From Halorubrum amylolyticum (GTDB lineage: Archaea; Halobacteriota; Halobacteria; Halobacteriales; Haloferacaceae), in assembly GCF_004114995.1 (NCBI RefSeq), contig NZ_SDJP01000006.1:1-64000 (forward strand): DNA of 64,000 bases, in the 5' to 3' direction. The notes beneath the pieces were generated by a model. That model saw nothing but the letters and a program-made list of their open reading frames with translations, ran no database searches and had not been told where the DNA came from. This document shows, one piece after another, positions 62,822-64,000 of this stretch. Position numbers and translations under genes: made by a program. Position 1 is the stretch's first letter; each line of letters starts with the position of its first letter.

Positions 62822-63294
62822 CGCGACCCAGCGATCCAGAAGCCGCAGATCTCTCCCAGCTTTCACGCATCTCGCTCGACACCAACCACCCGATCTGCCA
62901 AGTCTGCGGCCAACCCCTCCACGAAGGCGACGATATCACCGCCTACGCCTACCGCGCGGCCGGCGAACCCGCGTACGCGATCGGCTACATCATGTGCGGA
63001 GCAGATATCCACGAACACCCGACTGTCTTCACCCGCGGTGTTCGTGAGTACGTCCTCACAGGCCACATCGGGACCTGTACGAATACACAGACCCAATCGA
63101 CGACGTACATCCTGCTGGATCCAACGATCGTCGTCACGAGTCCTACGGCGACTACAGATCTACACGTCCACCCGGACGCCCCAACACCACGGAGCCCAAC
63201 CCACCCGACACCACAGGAGCCCACGCCGCTTCTTACTGCGGTTCGCGAACACGCCCGCTCTGATGGTGGCTCCCCACCCGAGGGGACAGAATGA
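62818..63294 (+). CDS. Small zinc-site protein of an accessory element
   Basis: A 158-residue protein. After RISLDTNHPICQVCGQPLHE it has a treble-clef-like cysteine pair, and the later GYIMCGADIHEHPTVF contributes Cys and His. The C-terminal 50 residues are Pro/Thr-rich and disordered (PTPRSPTHPTPQEPTPL). It starts in an ATGA overlap with the winged-helix gene and ends in an ATGA overlap with the next frame. Function not known. Confidence 0.68.
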   Translation: MTRPSDPEAADLSQLSRISLDTNHPICQVCGQPLHEGDDITAYAYRAAGEPAYAIGYIMCGADIHEHPTVFTRGVREYVLTGHIGTCTNTQTQSTTYILLDPTIVVTSPTATTDLHVHPDAPTPRSPTHPTPQEPTPLLTAVREHARSDGGSPPEGTE

Positions 63295-63338
63295 TCCCGG
63301 CTGTCGTGACCCACCAACTCACCCACCGGTGATCGCTC

Positions 63339-64000
63339 GTGGGACTACGCCAGCCTGCGGCCCGCGAGCGAGGGATCCGACTCATCAGCCACGAGACCGC
63401 CCTCTCCACAGAAGGGATCGTCTGTACTGCGGTCTCACCGCGAGTAACTGAGTGGATTCCAGACCTCCTCGCCGAACTCAAGCCGCACACCGAACGGGCT
63501 ATCCGCAATTGTACCGCCACAGATCCGTGGCACGCAAGCGCACAGCTTCTCAACCAAACCCTGCCAGCGTGGCAGACCATAGACAAAAAATGGACCGATG
63601 ACGTCGCTGAAGCCGTCGCGTACACCCGGGCGATTACGAGCCTTGCGCTGACCTATACAGACACCGACGTCGACGCACTCAGTACGTACCACCAACAGCG
63701 ACACGCCAACCTAACCGATACGGTTACCACCATCGGCACGGGGCGCGGCCCAGTCAACGGAGACCTCGGCGCACTCGCGAACGGCCCGGTCGCGCTCCAT
63801 CGAGAACTCGAGGACCAACTGGAAGTCCTCACACTCCTGTTGGACGGCAACGCGTGGACCTCGCTCACGGGTCGGCGGACGGGCGTCCGCGCACTCGCGG
63901 CGATCGCCGTCCTCGCCGACGGGTTCGATGTGCGGATCGTCGCGTCCCCGGCGGTCCAACGACACCTCACCAAGCGGTATCCCAAGTGGACCGAGTGTCA
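63339..64000 (+). CDS. Accessory-element protein, cut by the window edge
   Basis: At least 220 residues, running off the right end. The frame is opened by an ATG at 63291 (in an ATGA overlap) but has an in-frame TGA after 13 codons (63330-63332). The long reading resumes at GTG 63339, LRQPAARERGIRLISHETAL, continues through EWIPDLLAELKPHTERAIRN and DPWHASAQLLNQTLPAWQTI, and reaches GDLGALANGPVALHRELEDQ and LTKRYPKWTEC at the edge. No known domain is recognised. Either the true start is GTG 63339 or the gene carries a nonsense mutation near its start. Confidence 0.6.
   Translation, partial: MGLRQPAARERGIRLISHETALSTEGIVCTAVSPRVTEWIPDLLAELKPHTERAIRNCTATDPWHASAQLLNQTLPAWQTIDKKWTDDVAEAVAYTRAITSLALTYTDTDVDALSTYHQQRHANLTDTVTTIGTGRGPVNGDLGALANGPVALHRELEDQLEVLTLLLDGNAWTSLTGRRTGVRALAAIAVLADGFDVRIVASPAVQRHLTKRYPKWTEC

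Overview
The window is chromosomal DNA of a haloarchaeon, most likely Halorubrum or a close relative. The GC content is very high. The proteins are rich in Asp and Glu and poor in Lys. There are Tat lipoproteins with an RR motif and lipobox, split archaeal RNA polymerase subunits (A', A'', B', B'', H), an archaeal doublet histone, archaeal SepF, RPA proteins, and many promoters whose TATA box lies 25-30 nt before the start codon, as expected for leaderless transcripts. The genus is inferred from gene content and repeats; no search was run.

Layout. Bases 1-14.1 kb hold a phosphonate/phosphate-type ABC importer (phnDCE), hisH, an aldo/keto reductase, a small zinc protein, a GIDE-domain membrane protein, an RNB ribonuclease, a MmgE/PrpD protein, a universal stress protein, two MFS transporters and an acyl-CoA dehydrogenase. 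Bases 14.3-24.6 kb (minus strand) are the transcription/translation operon rpoH-rpoB2-rpoB1-rpoA1-rpoA2-nusA, then a lipoprotein gene, then rps12-rps7. Bases 25-29.5 kb hold two identical tRNA-Asp genes, a histone deacetylase gene abutting a histone gene, an RPA-type gene, and a tRNA-Arg whose 3' end is repeated downstream. Bases 29.5-43.8 kb hold a cation antiporter, a DUF309 protein, azf (glucose-6-phosphate dehydrogenase), sepF, mutS, a ZIP transporter, thiD, a DsbA-like protein, a PAP2 phosphatase, an apparently circularly permuted solute-binding protein, a membrane protein and a small Cys/His protein. Bases 44-51.8 kb hold rpa3-rpap3, a ribbon-helix-helix protein and a complete 2-oxoacid dehydrogenase operon (E1alpha, E1beta, E2, E3). 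Bases 51.8-56.1 kb form a copper locus: HMA chaperone, Lrp/TRASH regulator and CopA ATPase.

From about 56.8 kb to the right edge the DNA is accessory. Base composition drops and there is a transposase that has lost its proper start, a sulfatase-family pseudogene with several frameshifts, a surviving glycosyltransferase, a badly decayed IS6-type transposase, a winged-helix regulator, and a divergent tightly overlapping operon of small zinc and winged-helix proteins ending in a gene cut by the window edge. This looks like a degraded glycosylation island next to an integrated plasmid- or provirus-like element.

Most notable observations: (1) a family 5 solute-binding protein with its lobes in circularly permuted order, translationally coupled to a PAP2 protein; (2) tRNA 3'-end duplications downstream of both tRNA loci; (3) a histone with a single lysine directly abutting a deacetylase gene; (4) a seven-codon mini-ORF whose stop overlaps a GTG start of the E1alpha gene; (5) hairpin-forming or repetitive insertions inside hisH and the acyl-CoA dehydrogenase gene; (6) a perfect palindrome containing a TATA box and a 54-bp tandem repeat between the copper regulator and copA.
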